From contig NZ_CP029481.1 of NCBI RefSeq assembly GCF_003151255.1, positions 2,852,001 to 2,916,000 on the forward strand: 64,000 bases of DNA. The letters are read 5' to 3'. The stretch is from Microvirga sp. 17 mud 1-3 (GTDB lineage Bacteria > Pseudomonadota > Alphaproteobacteria > Rhizobiales > Beijerinckiaceae). The notes beneath the pieces are model-generated. The model had not been told where the DNA came from, ran no database searches, and saw nothing but the letters and a program-made list of their open reading frames with translations. The position numbers and the translations under genes were made by a program. Shown here piece after piece: positions 1 through 9,884 of this stretch; positions within the stretch are counted from its first letter, which is position 1; every line of letters starts with the position of its first letter.

Positions 1-630
1 CCCAAGCCGGGCATCGCCCCCACGGGCGCACCGTCAGCGGCCGGGAACCCGCGCCATCTTCTGCGGAACCCCTCGTTCTGGTGCTTCGTGGCGACCTCCA
101 TCGCCCAGGGCATGATTTCCACAGGGATTCCGCTCCACCTCATCCCCCTTCTCATCGAGCGGGGCTTTTCCCTGGACGCCGCGGTGGCGGCCTTCACGGT
201 CATCGGGCCGGCCCAGGTCGCCGCCCGGCTCGCCATGGCGGTCGGCGAGCGGTCAGTCAGCATCTGGACCCTCGGCATCCTCACCATGCTGTTCAGCGTC
301 CTGGCCTTCGCGCTCCTGCCCTTCATCCCGCCCGGATCCTGGCTGATTGCGGTCTTTGCAGCCCTTTACGGCGCCTCCAACGGCATGGTGACCATCGTCC
401 GGGCCCTTCTGCCGCCCGAACTGTTCGGACGTGAGAATTACGGGGCCATCCAGGGCATGATCGCCATGCCGGTGCGGATCGCCATGGCGACGACGCCTTT
501 TGCGTTCGGCGCCCTCTGGGCCTGGTGGGGCAGCTACGGGATCGTGCTTGCCGTCCTCCTGGCCCTGGCCCTCTGCTCTCTGGCCTGTTTCATGCTAAAC
601 CTCGCCTTCGCCCGCAGGGTGCGTACATAG
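1..630 (+). CDS. MFS transporter, C-terminal part (5' end outside window)
   Basis: The frame is open from the first base and ends at TAG 628-630, giving 209 visible residues, so the gene starts upstream of the window. The visible part is mostly hydrophobic, with about five to six membrane segments. Short basic or glycine-rich loops separate them (for example GERSVSIW and PPELFGREN), which is typical of the second half of a 12-TM major facilitator permease. Substrate cannot be told. It is followed after about 80 bases by glpD on the same strand, but nothing shows that they share a transcript. Family call is moderately sure; specificity is unknown. Confidence 0.7.
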   Translation, partial: PKPGIAPTGAPSAAGNPRHLLRNPSFWCFVATSIAQGMISTGIPLHLIPLLIERGFSLDAAVAAFTVIGPAQVAARLAMAVGERSVSIWTLGILTMLFSVLAFALLPFIPPGSWLIAVFAALYGASNGMVTIVRALLPPELFGRENYGAIQGMIAMPVRIAMATTPFAFGALWAWWGSYGIVLAVLLALALCSLACFMLNLAFARRVRT

Positions 631-713
631 TTCAGTTTTTGCTTGCCTTAGACGGCTAAAGGAAACATGTGCTGGGTGCCGGCGCGGGCCGGCTCGAAGG
701 AAAGACCCGTTTC

Positions 714-2234
714 GTGACGACAGTGACAGATCTTCTGATTGTAGGCGGCGGCATCAACGGCGCGGGCATCGCCCGCGATGCGCGAGGGCGCGGCCTCTCC
801 GTGGTTCTTTGCGAGCAGGGCGATCTGGCCGGCTATACGTCGTCCGCCTCGACCAAGCTGATTCACGGCGGCCTGCGCTACCTGGAATATTACGAGTTCC
901 GCCTGGTCCGTGAAGCCCTGTTCGAGCGCGAGCGCCTTCTGGAGGCCGCCCCTCACATCATCTGGCCCCTTCGGTTCATCCTGCCCCACGAGAAGGGCAT
1001 CCGCCCGGCCTGGTTCGTGCGCCTCGGGCTCTTCCTCTACGACCACTTGGCGCCGCGCAAGAAGCTGCCGGGCACCGAGACCATTCACCTGACGCGCCAC
1101 CCGGCCGGCAAGGCCCTGAAGCCCGGCTTCGACACCGCCTTCGTGTATTCCGACTGCTGGGTCGAGGACAGCCGCATGGTCGCCCTGAACGCCCTCGATG
1201 CGGCAGAGCGCGGCGCGGATATCCGCGTGCGCACCAAGCTCGTCTCCGCCCGTCGCGAGGGCGAGACTTGGCTCGCGACCCTGCAGAACGTCGAGACCGG
1301 CGAGACCACGGATGTCCGCGCCAAAGTCATCGTCAATGCGGGCGGCCCCTTCGTGGCCGACGTGCTCAACGCCAAGCTCGGCCTCAACACGCAAAAGAGC
1401 GTGCGCCTCGTGAAGGGCAGCCACATCGTGGTGCCGAAGCTCTTCGAGACCGAGCAGGCCTTCATCCTGCAGAACACGGACAAGCGCATCGTCTTCGCGA
1501 TCCCCTACCAGGGCAAGTTCACCCTCGTGGGCACCACGGACATCCCGGTCGAGTCTGTACCCGACAAGAAGGTGACGATCAGCGACGACGAGATCCAGTA
1601 TCTCTGCAACGTGGTGAACCATCACTTCCAGCGGCAGGTGACTCCGGCGGACGTGGTGTGGACCTATTCGGGCGTGCGCCCGCTCTTCGACGACGGCTCC
1701 ATCAACGCCTCGGCCGTGACGCGCGACTACGTGTTCGATCTCGACAAGCCGGAGAGCCAGGCGCCGGTCCTGTCCATCTTCGGCGGCAAGATCACGACCT
1801 TCCGCAAGCTCGCCGAACATGCGCTCGACGAGCTGAAGCCCTTCTTCCCGGCCATGAAGCCCGCCTGGACCGAGACCGCGAAACTCCCGGGCGGCGATTT
1901 GTCCGATGCGGATTTCGACCGTTTCCTCACCGGCGTGAAGGCGCGCTGGCCCTTCCTGCCCGAGGCACTGGCCCACCGCCTGTCCCGCGCCTACGGCACG
2001 CGGATCGAGGAGTTGCTCGGCTCAGCGAAGTCCATGGCCGATCTCGGCGAGGATTTCGGTGGCGGGCTAACGACCGCCGAGATCGACTATCTCGTACGCC
2101 GCGAATGGGCGCGCACCGCCGAGGACATCCTCTGGCGGCGGTCCAAGCTCGGCCTCCATGTCCCGGCCGGCGCGCCGGACCGGATCGACGCCTATCTGGC
2201 AGGACGCAAAACGACGACGGTCGCCGCGCAGTAA
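714..2234 (+). CDS. glpD: Glycerol-3-phosphate dehydrogenase (aerobic, FAD)
   Basis: Oxidises sn-glycerol-3-phosphate to dihydroxyacetone phosphate at the inner membrane face, passing electrons to the quinone pool. The N-terminus carries the FAD dinucleotide-binding motif IVGGGINGAG, followed by an acidic strand end (VVLCEQGDLAG) and the GlpD signature STKLIHGGLRYLE. A C-terminal DAO_C region closes the protein. From the GTG at 714 it is 506 aa, matching the usual ~500 aa of GlpD. I chose 714 because an AAGGAAAG Shine-Dalgarno lies at 697-704 and the flavin motif then begins about 9 residues in. An earlier in-frame GTG at 669 would add 15 atypical residues. glpK follows after 32 bases, so the two are probably an operon. 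Confidence 0.95.
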   Translation: MTTVTDLLIVGGGINGAGIARDARGRGLSVVLCEQGDLAGYTSSASTKLIHGGLRYLEYYEFRLVREALFERERLLEAAPHIIWPLRFILPHEKGIRPAWFVRLGLFLYDHLAPRKKLPGTETIHLTRHPAGKALKPGFDTAFVYSDCWVEDSRMVALNALDAAERGADIRVRTKLVSARREGETWLATLQNVETGETTDVRAKVIVNAGGPFVADVLNAKLGLNTQKSVRLVKGSHIVVPKLFETEQAFILQNTDKRIVFAIPYQGKFTLVGTTDIPVESVPDKKVTISDDEIQYLCNVVNHHFQRQVTPADVVWTYSGVRPLFDDGSINASAVTRDYVFDLDKPESQAPVLSIFGGKITTFRKLAEHALDELKPFFPAMKPAWTETAKLPGGDLSDADFDRFLTGVKARWPFLPEALAHRLSRAYGTRIEELLGSAKSMADLGEDFGGGLTTAEIDYLVRREWARTAEDILWRRSKLGLHVPAGAPDRIDAYLAGRKTTTVAAQ

Positions 2235-2266
2235 TGATCGGCCGTTAAAGCCTCGGGGGAATGTTC

Positions 2267-3751
<1,485 letters not shown>

Positions 3752-3757
3752 GGCTTT

Positions 3758-3779
3758 AGCCGGAACACGCCTTCCGGCT
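3758..3779 (+). terminator. Hairpin after glpK, probable terminator
   Basis: Perfect 8-bp inverted repeat (AGCCGGAA / TTCCGGCT) with a 6-base loop, beginning 7 bases after the glpK stop and followed by CTCTT. The U-tract is weak, so termination efficiency is uncertain. It lies between glpK and the first wbpI copy, which suggests the latter is not simply read from the glp operon. Confidence 0.55.
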
Positions 3780-3801
3780 CTCTTCGATAGGAAGAAACGC
3801 G

Positions 3802-4845
3802 ATGTCACGGACAGTTCTGACGGTTGTTGGTGCGCGGCCGCAATTCATCAAGGCGTCTCCGGTGAGCCACGCGCTTCTCGCCCATGGCGGCTTTTCCGAG
3901 ATCCTGGTCCATACCGGCCAGCATTTCGATGCCGCCATGTCGGACGTGTTCTTCGACGAGCTCGACATCCCCCCGCCCAAGCACAACCTCGAGGTCAACA
4001 GCCTCGGCCACGGTGCCATGACCGGCCGGATGCTCGAAAAGCTCGAAGAGGTGATGATTGCCGAAAAGCCCGACTGGGTGCTGATCTACGGCGACACCAA
4101 CTCCACCGTGGCCGGCGCGCTCGCGGCCGCCAAGCTGCACATTCCGGTCGCCCATGTGGAGGCGGGCCTGCGCTCCTTCAACCGGCGCATGCCCGAGGAG
4201 ATCAACCGGGTCGTGGCCGACCATCTGAGTGCCCTGCTGTTCTGCCCGACCCGCACCGCCGTCGACAACCTCCGGACGGAAGGCATCACCAAGGGCGTGC
4301 ATGCGGTAGGCGACGTCATGTACGACGTGACCCTGGCGGCGGTGGAGCGGGCGCGGGGCCGCTCGCGCATTCTGGAGACCCATGGCCTGGCGCCGAAGAC
4401 CTATGCGGTCGCGACCATCCACCGAGCCGAGAACACCGACGATCCGGCGCGCTTTGCCCGGGTGATGGACTGGCTCTCGCAGCGGGCGCGCGAGACCCCG
4501 ATCGTGATGCCGGTGCATCCGCGCACGCGCAAGCTCATGGAGAAGAGCGGCCTGACGCCGGAGGGCGTGCGCCTGATCGATCCGCTTGGCTATCTCGACA
4601 TGGCCTGGCTGACGCACAATTGCGCGGCGGTGTTCACGGATTCGGGTGGGCTTCAGAAGGAGGCCTATTTCCACCGGGTGCCGTGCGTGACGCTGCGCGA
4701 CGAGACGGAATGGGTCGAGACGCTCGAAGCGGGCTGGAACCGCCTGTGGACCAGCGAGGGCTACCAGCCTCGGGCTGAGATCGCCGATTACGGATCAGGC
4801 CACAGCAGCCGCAAGATTGCAGACCTGCTCGCAAAAGGACCATGA
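3802..4845 (+). CDS. wbpI: UDP-N-acetylglucosamine/diacetamido-glucuronate 2-epimerase, copy 1
   Basis: WecB/WbpI-family C2 epimerase of UDP-N-acetylhexosamines, cytoplasmic. Visible signatures are GARPQFIKASPV near the N-terminus, HTGQHFD, YGDTNSTVAGALAA, HVEAGLRSFNRRMPEEINR, HRAENTDD and the C-terminal DSGGLQKEA. Length is 347 aa; WbpI proteins are ~350 aa and E. coli WecB ~376 aa. Because wbpA, a wbpB-wbpD fusion and wbpE are close by, the likely reaction is UDP-2,3-diacetamido-glucuronate to the manno epimer. Plain UDP-GlcNAc 2-epimerase (wecB) remains possible. The start ATG 3802 has GGAAG upstream. The gene is a near-perfect duplicate of 13208-14248; only the first three and last residues differ appreciably. 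It stands alone, convergent with the rfb operon. Confidence 0.85.
   Translation: MSRTVLTVVGARPQFIKASPVSHALLAHGGFSEILVHTGQHFDAAMSDVFFDELDIPPPKHNLEVNSLGHGAMTGRMLEKLEEVMIAEKPDWVLIYGDTNSTVAGALAAAKLHIPVAHVEAGLRSFNRRMPEEINRVVADHLSALLFCPTRTAVDNLRTEGITKGVHAVGDVMYDVTLAAVERARGRSRILETHGLAPKTYAVATIHRAENTDDPARFARVMDWLSQRARETPIVMPVHPRTRKLMEKSGLTPEGVRLIDPLGYLDMAWLTHNCAAVFTDSGGLQKEAYFHRVPCVTLRDETEWVETLEAGWNRLWTSEGYQPRAEIADYGSGHSSRKIADLLAKGP
3811..4820 (+). repeat. 1,010-bp direct repeat, copy A (inside wbpI copy 1)
   Basis: Aligns without gaps to 13217-14226 (offset 9,406). I find three mismatches: at 3870 (c/t), 4647 (t/g-to-c wobble, silent) and 4803 (c/a, His to Gln). Identity begins at codon 4 and stops abruptly about 25 bases before the stop codon, so the duplicated unit is the gene body without its promoter or terminator. 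Confidence 0.95.
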
Positions 4846-4921
4846 CGACATTCGCCAACCGTATAGTTTCTCCACGCTGGCGGCAGACCGGTCCTTAAGC
4901 AGCCTTCCTATAAGATCTAAA

Positions 4922-4937
4922 GGCAGTCCGGGCTGCC
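4922..4937 (-). terminator. Possible terminator downstream of rfbA
   Basis: On the minus strand a GGCAG / CTGCC stem with a 6-base loop is followed by TTTAGAT, about 80 bases past the rfbA stop. The stem is short and the T-run modest. It is the only hairpin I see between the convergent rfbA and wbpI copy 1. Confidence 0.35.
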
Positions 4938-5019
4938 CTTACGGTGCGCACGCATGCCATCCGGGCGAAGAGTAAGGCAAGTCTGGGCACCGATCCAGGG
5001 CATGATGCGACGAGAGGCC

Positions 5020-5889
5020 TTAGGCCTGGTCGGCAACTTGTCTGAGGTAGTCGCCATAACCGCTCTTGGACAGGGCTCCAGCAAGATTCAATAACTGATC
5101 CCGGTCGATCCAACCGAGATTGAAGGCGACTTCTTCCGGACAGGCCATGCGAAGGCCCTGGCGTTTCGTCAGGGTGCGCACGAATTCGGTCGCCTCTAGC
5201 AGTGCGTCTGGGGTGCCGGTGTCGAGCCAGGCGAAGCCGCGACCCATCTGCCTCACATGGAGCTGTCCGCGCTCGAGATAGGCCCGGTTGACATCCGTGA
5301 TCTCCAACTCCCCTCTCGCAGAGGGCTTAAGGCGGGACGCGATATCCACCACCTGGGAGTCGTAGAAATAGAGCCCCGTCACGGCCCAGTTGGATTGAGG
5401 CTTGAGGGGCTTTTCCTCGATCGAGACCGCCTTGCCGCCTCCATCGAAGGCAACGACCCCATAGCGCTCCGGATCGACGACCTGATAGGCGAAAACGCTT
5501 GCGCCCTCTCCCTGGCTTCCTGCGGCCCGAAGGAGTTCCGGCAATCCGTGACCGAAATACAGATTGTCGCCGAGGATCAGGGCCGATGGTTCACCGGCCA
5601 CGAAGTCCGCACCGATGATGTATGCCTGCGCAAGGCCCTCGGGCTTCGGCTGTTCGGCATAGGAGAGACGAAGCCCCCAACGCTCTCCATCGCCGAGCAG
5701 CTGCCTGAACCGCGGCAGGTCCTCCGGCGTCGAAATCAATAGGATGTCCCGGATTCCCGCCAGCATCAGCGTCGTCAGCGGGTAGTAGATCATGGGCTTG
5801 TCGTAGACGGGCAGAAGCTGCTTCGAGGTGACGTAGGTCATCGGATGAAGCCGCGTGCCCGAGCCCCCTGCCAGAATGATGCCTTTCAT
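5020..5889 (-). CDS. rfbA: Glucose-1-phosphate thymidylyltransferase
   Basis: First step of dTDP-L-rhamnose synthesis: dTTP + glucose-1-phosphate to dTDP-glucose + PPi, in the cytoplasm. The N-terminus carries the nucleotidyltransferase signature [11 protein letters not shown], then [26 protein letters not shown], the [20 protein letters not shown] segment in the centre, and [15 protein letters not shown]. Length is 289 aa, matching the ~290 aa family norm. Start chosen at ATG 5889, since the signature begins 7 residues later; a longer open frame upstream is out of family register. Its ATG overlaps the rfbD stop in an ATGA junction, implying translational coupling. It is the last gene of the rfbB-C-D-A operon. 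Confidence 0.96.
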   Translation of the reverse strand: MKGIILAGGSGTRLHPMTYVTSKQLLPVYDKPMIYYPLTTLMLAGIRDILLISTPEDLPRFRQLLGDGERWGLRLSYAEQPKPEGLAQAYIIGADFVAGEPSALILGDNLYFGHGLPELLRAAGSQGEGASVFAYQVVDPERYGVVAFDGGGKAVSIEEKPLKPQSNWAVTGLYFYDSQVVDIASRLKPSARGELEITDVNRAYLERGQLHVRQMGRGFAWLDTGTPDALLEATEFVRTLTKRQGLRMACPEEVAFNLGWIDRDQLLNLAGALSKSGYGDYLRQVADQA

Positions 5890-6794
5890 GGCTGCAACTC
5901 CTGCCTTTGAAGATCTTCGATGAGACGCCGGACGCAGGTGCCGAGGGACGAGCGCCACGGGGGAAGGACCACACCGTGCACGGCCGCAAGCCTGCTGCAG
6001 TCGAGGCGTGAGTTACCCGGCCGTTTTGCGGGGGTCGGATATTCGGCCGTGCCGATGGGCCGGACACGGGCCGTCGGACCGCCATGGCGCGCGGACTCGA
6101 CAAAGACCTCGCTCGCCAACTCCGCCCAGCTGGCGCTGCCAGTGCCGGCGATATGGAATATTCCGCGATAGGTCGGCTCTGTCGGATGGGCGACGAGATT
6201 ACGACAGACATCCAGGATGCCGTCCGCGAGATCGAGCGCACTCGTTGGAGAACCGACTTGATCCGCCACCACGGATATCTCCTCGCGGCCGGCTGCCAGC
6301 CGCAGCATCGTCCTGACGAAGTTCGTGCCGAAGGGGCTGTAGATCCACGCTGTCCGCAGGATCGCGTGGTTGGGGCCTGCACGGGCAACGGCTTCCTCGC
6401 CGCGCAATTTGGTGGCGCCGTAAATGCCGAGCGGACAGGTGGGCGCACCCTCCGTGTAGGGATCGAGCGCCGTCCCGTCGAAGACGTAGTCCGTCGAAAG
6501 GTGAACGACCGGAATGCCGAGCGCGGCAGCCGCTGTGGCCACGGCACCGGCTCCCGTCGCGTTGATCGCCTCGGCCAGGTCAGGCTCTCGCTCCGCCTGA
6601 TCCACCGCCGTGTATGCGGCCGCATTGACGATCACGTCGTCTTCGGCCTGACCGAGCGTGTCCTGGAGGTTGGCCGGATGCAGAAGGTCGAGTTCAGGAC
6701 GCCCCATCGTGACAACGGTTGCTCCACGGGAAGGGGCGCGCTCGACCAGCGAGCGGGCAACCTGCCCGTGAGTACCAATGACGAGGATGCGCAT
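5886..6794 (-). CDS. rfbD: dTDP-4-dehydrorhamnose reductase
   Basis: Last step of dTDP-L-rhamnose synthesis: NAD(P)H-dependent reduction of the 4-keto group. It is an RmlD-type extended SDR: the N-terminal Rossmann motif is [11 protein letters not shown], followed by [21 protein letters not shown] and the catalytic YGATKLRGE (Tyr-x3-Lys). Length 302 aa fits the family (~300). I set the start at ATG 6794 because the beta-strand MRILVIG directly follows; the frame stays open upstream but without family features. It ends in an ATGA overlap with rfbA and is preceded by rfbC after 14 bases. Confidence 0.95.
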   Translation of the reverse strand: MRILVIGTHGQVARSLVERAPSRGATVVTMGRPELDLLHPANLQDTLGQAEDDVIVNAAAYTAVDQAEREPDLAEAINATGAGAVATAAAALGIPVVHLSTDYVFDGTALDPYTEGAPTCPLGIYGATKLRGEEAVARAGPNHAILRTAWIYSPFGTNFVRTMLRLAAGREEISVVADQVGSPTSALDLADGILDVCRNLVAHPTEPTYRGIFHIAGTGSASWAELASEVFVESARHGGPTARVRPIGTAEYPTPAKRPGNSRLDCSRLAAVHGVVLPPWRSSLGTCVRRLIEDLQRQELQP

Positions 6795-6808
6795 GGATTG
6801 TCGGAGTC

Positions 6809-7372
6809 TCAGGGTGAATCGGCGAACAGCTCGGAAAGGCGCGGATTGCGGGCATCCTTGTCGGACAGAACGGCATGCTCCAGCGTGACCGGCCAATCGA
6901 TGCCGAGCGCAGGATCGTTCCAGGCAAGGCCCCGGTCGTGTGCGGCAGAGTACGGCGCGGTTACCTTGTAGATGACCTCGGTGTCGGGCGCGAGAGTGCA
7001 AAAGCCATGTGCAAACCCAAGTGGGATATACACCTGTAGGCAGTCCTCAGCGGAGAGCTCGATAGCCACATGCCGGCCAAACGTAGGCGAAGCACGCCTC
7101 AAATCGACTGCGACATCAAGGATACGACCGCGCCCGACCCGAACAAGTTTGGCTTGTCCGAATGGCGCAGTTTGGAAATGTAGTCCGCGGACCGTACCGG
7201 CCGCGACCGAGAGCGAAAAGTTATCCTGAATGAACTCGTCCCCTATGCCCGCGGCGGCAAATGCCTGGCGGTTGTAGGTCTCGGTGAAATAGCCTCTCGC
7301 GTCGCCGAAGATCTGCGTTCGGACCAGCTTCACGCCCGGAAGCTCCATCGGCTCAACTTGAACCACAGCCAA
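6809..7372 (-). CDS. rfbC: dTDP-4-dehydrorhamnose 3,5-epimerase
   Basis: Epimerises C3 and C5 of dTDP-4-keto-6-deoxyglucose; RmlC cupin fold. Visible motifs are FGDARGYFTETYN, FIQDNFSLS, RGLHFQ (catalytic His region), GRILDVAVDLR, IPLGFAHGFCTL and EVIYKVTAPYS. About 187 aa from the TTG at 7372, usual for RmlC (~185). Start choice is uncertain. GAGGAG at about 7381-7386 best fits TTG 7372/7375 or GTG 7366, and the family pattern wants ~8 residues before the PGV, which excludes the first ATG at 7348 as a natural start. Third in an rfb operon where all genes face left. Confidence 0.93.
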   Translation of the reverse strand: MAVVQVEPMELPGVKLVRTQIFGDARGYFTETYNRQAFAAAGIGDEFIQDNFSLSVAAGTVRGLHFQTAPFGQAKLVRVGRGRILDVAVDLRRASPTFGRHVAIELSAEDCLQVYIPLGFAHGFCTLAPDTEVIYKVTAPYSAAHDRGLAWNDPALGIDWPVTLEHAVLSDKDARNPRLSELFADSP

Positions 7373-7427
7373 CAAGTCTCTCCTCAATCGCAGAACAACC
7401 GTATCACATAATGTGGGAGGGCTAGGT

Positions 7428-8486
7428 TCAAGCTACGATGCCCAGCCGCTCACCTTGATAGACTCCTGAGCGCACGCGCTCCCACCATCTGCGATTGTCC
7501 AAATACCATTGGACCGTGCGGCGCAGGCCGGACTCGAAGGTCTCATCCGGGCGCCAGCCGAGATCGCGCTCGATCTTGGAAGCATCGATCGCATAACGCT
7601 GGTCATGACCAGGGCGATCAACCACGAAGGTGATCAGTCGGTTGCGTGGACCAATTTCCCGGCTCGGAGCCAGCTCGTCGACCAGATCGCAAATGGCGCG
7701 CACCACATCGATGTTCTTTCGCTCGTTATATCCCCCGATCATGTAGGTCTCGCCAGGAGACGCGCGCTCGGCAGCAAGAATCAGCGCACGGGCGTGATCG
7801 TCAACGAAAAGCCAGTCGCGCACATTCTCGCCCCGTCCGTAAACCGGAAGGGATTTGCCCTCCAGGGCATTCAGAATGGTCAGCGGGATGAGCTTCTCGG
7901 GGAAATGGTAGGGGCCGTAATTGTTGGAGCAGTTAGTAACGATCGTCGGCAAGCCGTAGGTGCATTGCCAAGCCCGCACCAGATGGTCGGATGCCGCCTT
8001 TGAGGCCGAATAGGGAGAGGTCGGCCCATAGGGATATTCCTCATGGAAGAGACCGTCCTCTCTAAGGGAGCCAAAGACCTCGTCCGTGGAAACATGATGG
8101 AAGCGGAATGCGTCTCGCTGTGCCCCTGGTAGCGCGCGCCAATAGCCTAGAACGGCCTGGAGTAAGGCATATGTTCCTACAATATTGGTTTTGATGAACT
8201 CGCCCGGACCATCGATAGACCGGTCCACATGGCTCTCGGCAGCCAGATGCATGACGACGTCGGGCCGGTAGCTTTCGATCAAATTCCGCATCCGATCGAG
8301 GTCTGCGATATCGGCCCGCTCGAACCGATATCTCGGATTGTTGGCGACCGGCTCCAGAGAATCCAGATTGCCCGCATAGGTCAGCTTGTCGATGACCAGC
8401 ACCTCGTGCGGCGTTTCGCGCAAGAGCATTCGTACGACAGCGGATCCGATGAAGCCTGCGCCACCCGTAACAACAAATCGCTTCAT
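7428..8486 (-). CDS. rfbB: dTDP-glucose 4,6-dehydratase
   Basis: Converts dTDP-glucose to dTDP-4-keto-6-deoxyglucose using tightly bound NAD+. Extended [15 protein letters not shown] at the N-terminus, [21 protein letters not shown], catalytic [10 protein letters not shown], and [18 protein letters not shown]. Length is 352 aa, standard for RmlB. Start at ATG 8486 has AAAGGAAA 4-11 bases upstream; the open frame continues further but adds residues not seen in the family. It is the first gene of the rfbBCDA operon. The ~190-base region before it, up to the wbpE terminator, should hold the promoter. Confidence 0.96.
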   Translation of the reverse strand: MKRFVVTGGAGFIGSAVVRMLLRETPHEVLVIDKLTYAGNLDSLEPVANNPRYRFERADIADLDRMRNLIESYRPDVVMHLAAESHVDRSIDGPGEFIKTNIVGTYALLQAVLGYWRALPGAQRDAFRFHHVSTDEVFGSLREDGLFHEEYPYGPTSPYSASKAASDHLVRAWQCTYGLPTIVTNCSNNYGPYHFPEKLIPLTILNALEGKSLPVYGRGENVRDWLFVDDHARALILAAERASPGETYMIGGYNERKNIDVVRAICDLVDELAPSREIGPRNRLITFVVDRPGHDQRYAIDASKIERDLGWRPDETFESGLRRTVQWYLDNRRWWERVRSGVYQGERLGIVA

Positions 8487-8677
8487 GGTTTCCTTTCGCT
8501 CGAATGCTCTCTCAAGATTGAACGGCCAGTAGGAGTAGACCTTCGCCCCCAGGCGACAGTGCTCCAATGTTGCCGCCGGAGCTACGGCTGCGCAAATGAA
8601 ATTTAGGAGTGCCCAGATGCTCAGGGAATAATACCCCTGACTCTGGATTGCGGCATTGCTTTGGCTTTTGACAGCAA

Positions 8678-8705
8678 AAGGGCCAGCTTTTTCAAGCTGA
8701 CCCTT
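8678..8705 (-). terminator. Rho-independent terminator after wbpE
   Basis: On the minus strand a 12-bp stem (AAGGGTCAGCTT / AAGCTGGCCCTT, one G-U pair) with a 4-base loop is followed by TTTGCTG, about 25 bases past the wbpE stop. On the plus strand the same site has a C-A mismatch, so it is polarised to end the wbpA-wbpBD-wbpE transcript. That implies rfbB has its own promoter. Confidence 0.75.
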
Positions 8706-8729
8706 GGTCTTTTACTGTCGAACCAGCCC

Positions 8730-9884
8730 TTATTCTGCGGCGTTTTTGTGTTGGTTTGCGAGGGCGGTTTTGACGGCTGCGATAATGCGGTCCTGCACGG
8801 CCGGCGTCAGATAGGGGTGCATCGGCAGGCTCACCACCTCCTGCGCCAGGCGCTCCGACACCGGCAGACCGTTGCCCGCCACAGGATAGCCCTTGTACGC
8901 CGTCTGCTGGTGCAGCGGCTTCGGGTAATACACCGCCGTCGGAACCCCGGCCGCCTTCAGGTCCGCCTGGAACCGCTCGCGGTCAAAGCGGCCCATCCGC
9001 AGCGTGTACTGCGCCCACACCGAGGTGTACCCTTCCGGCACCTCCGGCACGATCGCCACGTCGCGCAGATGCTCGTTGTAGTACTGCGCCACTCGGTTGC
9101 GTGCCTCGATCTCGCTCGGGAAGATCTTCAGCTTCTCGATCAGCACCGCCGCCTGCATCGTATCGAGGCGGCCGTTCACGCCGATGCGCACGTTGTCGTA
9201 CTTCTCCGTCCCCTGCCCGTGCACCCGGATCGAGCGCAGAACCGTGGCCAGCTCGTCGTCGTTGGTGAAGATCGCGCCACCGTCGCCGTAGCAGCCCAAG
9301 GGCTTCGCCGGGAAGAAGCTCGTGGTCGTCGCATCGCCGATCACGCCGACCTTGCGGCCCTTGTAGGAGGCGCCGAAGCTCTGCGCCGCGTCGCACATCA
9401 GCCACAGGCCCTCACGGGCGCAGAACGCCTCGATCGGCGCATAATCGGCCGGCAGGCCGAACAGGTCCACCGGCACCACCCCGACCGGGTTGAGCTTGAG
9501 CGACCGGGCCGTCTTCAGCCCCGCCTCCAGGCTCGCCATGTCCAGGTTGAAGGTGTCCTCGTGCACGTCCACGAAGATCGGCGTCGCGCCGACCCAGGCC
9601 ACCACCTCGGCCGTCGCCGCAAAGGTAAAGCTCGGGCACAGAATGGCATCGCCCGCCTTCACGCCCTTGGCCATCAGCACCATCGCCAGCGCATCGGTGC
9701 CGTTGGCGCACGAGATCGAATGCTTGGCGCCGCAGAACGCCGACAGATCCGCCTCCAGCGTCGCCACCTCCGGGCCCATGATGTAGCCGCCGTGGTTGAC
9801 CACGCGCAGGATGGCCTCGTCCATGGCGGCGCCGATCCGCGCACGCTGGGCCAACAGGTCAATGAACGCAATCGGGTCCGACAT
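8730..9884 (-). CDS. wbpE: DegT/DnrJ/EryC1 aminotransferase, WbpE-like
   Basis: PLP-dependent sugar aminotransferase. In the WbpA-B-E-D-I pathway it transfers an amino group from glutamate to C3 of UDP-2-acetamido-3-keto-glucuronic acid. Seen: CANGTDALAMVL (phosphate cup), PSFTFAATAEVV, DLFGLPADY, the Asp of MCDAAQSFGA, and the Schiff-base lysine K194 in FPAKPLGCYGDGG. The C-terminus has YPKPLHQQTAY. Length is 384 aa, somewhat longer than the ~360 of WbpE but within the family. The ATG overlaps the stop of the upstream fusion gene by one base (TGATG), so the two are coupled. Exact substrate is inferred from neighbours. Confidence 0.88.
   Translation of the reverse strand: MSDPIAFIDLLAQRARIGAAMDEAILRVVNHGGYIMGPEVATLEADLSAFCGAKHSISCANGTDALAMVLMAKGVKAGDAILCPSFTFAATAEVVAWVGATPIFVDVHEDTFNLDMASLEAGLKTARSLKLNPVGVVPVDLFGLPADYAPIEAFCAREGLWLMCDAAQSFGASYKGRKVGVIGDATTTSFFPAKPLGCYGDGGAIFTNDDELATVLRSIRVHGQGTEKYDNVRIGVNGRLDTMQAAVLIEKLKIFPSEIEARNRVAQYYNEHLRDVAIVPEVPEGYTSVWAQYTLRMGRFDRERFQADLKAAGVPTAVYYPKPLHQQTAYKGYPVAGNGLPVSERLAQEVVSLPMHPYLTPAVQDRIIAAVKTALANQHKNAAE

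Noticed and set aside
648..1976. 442-codon minus-strand frame
   Set aside because: Antisense to glpD, no family features; glpD is unambiguous.
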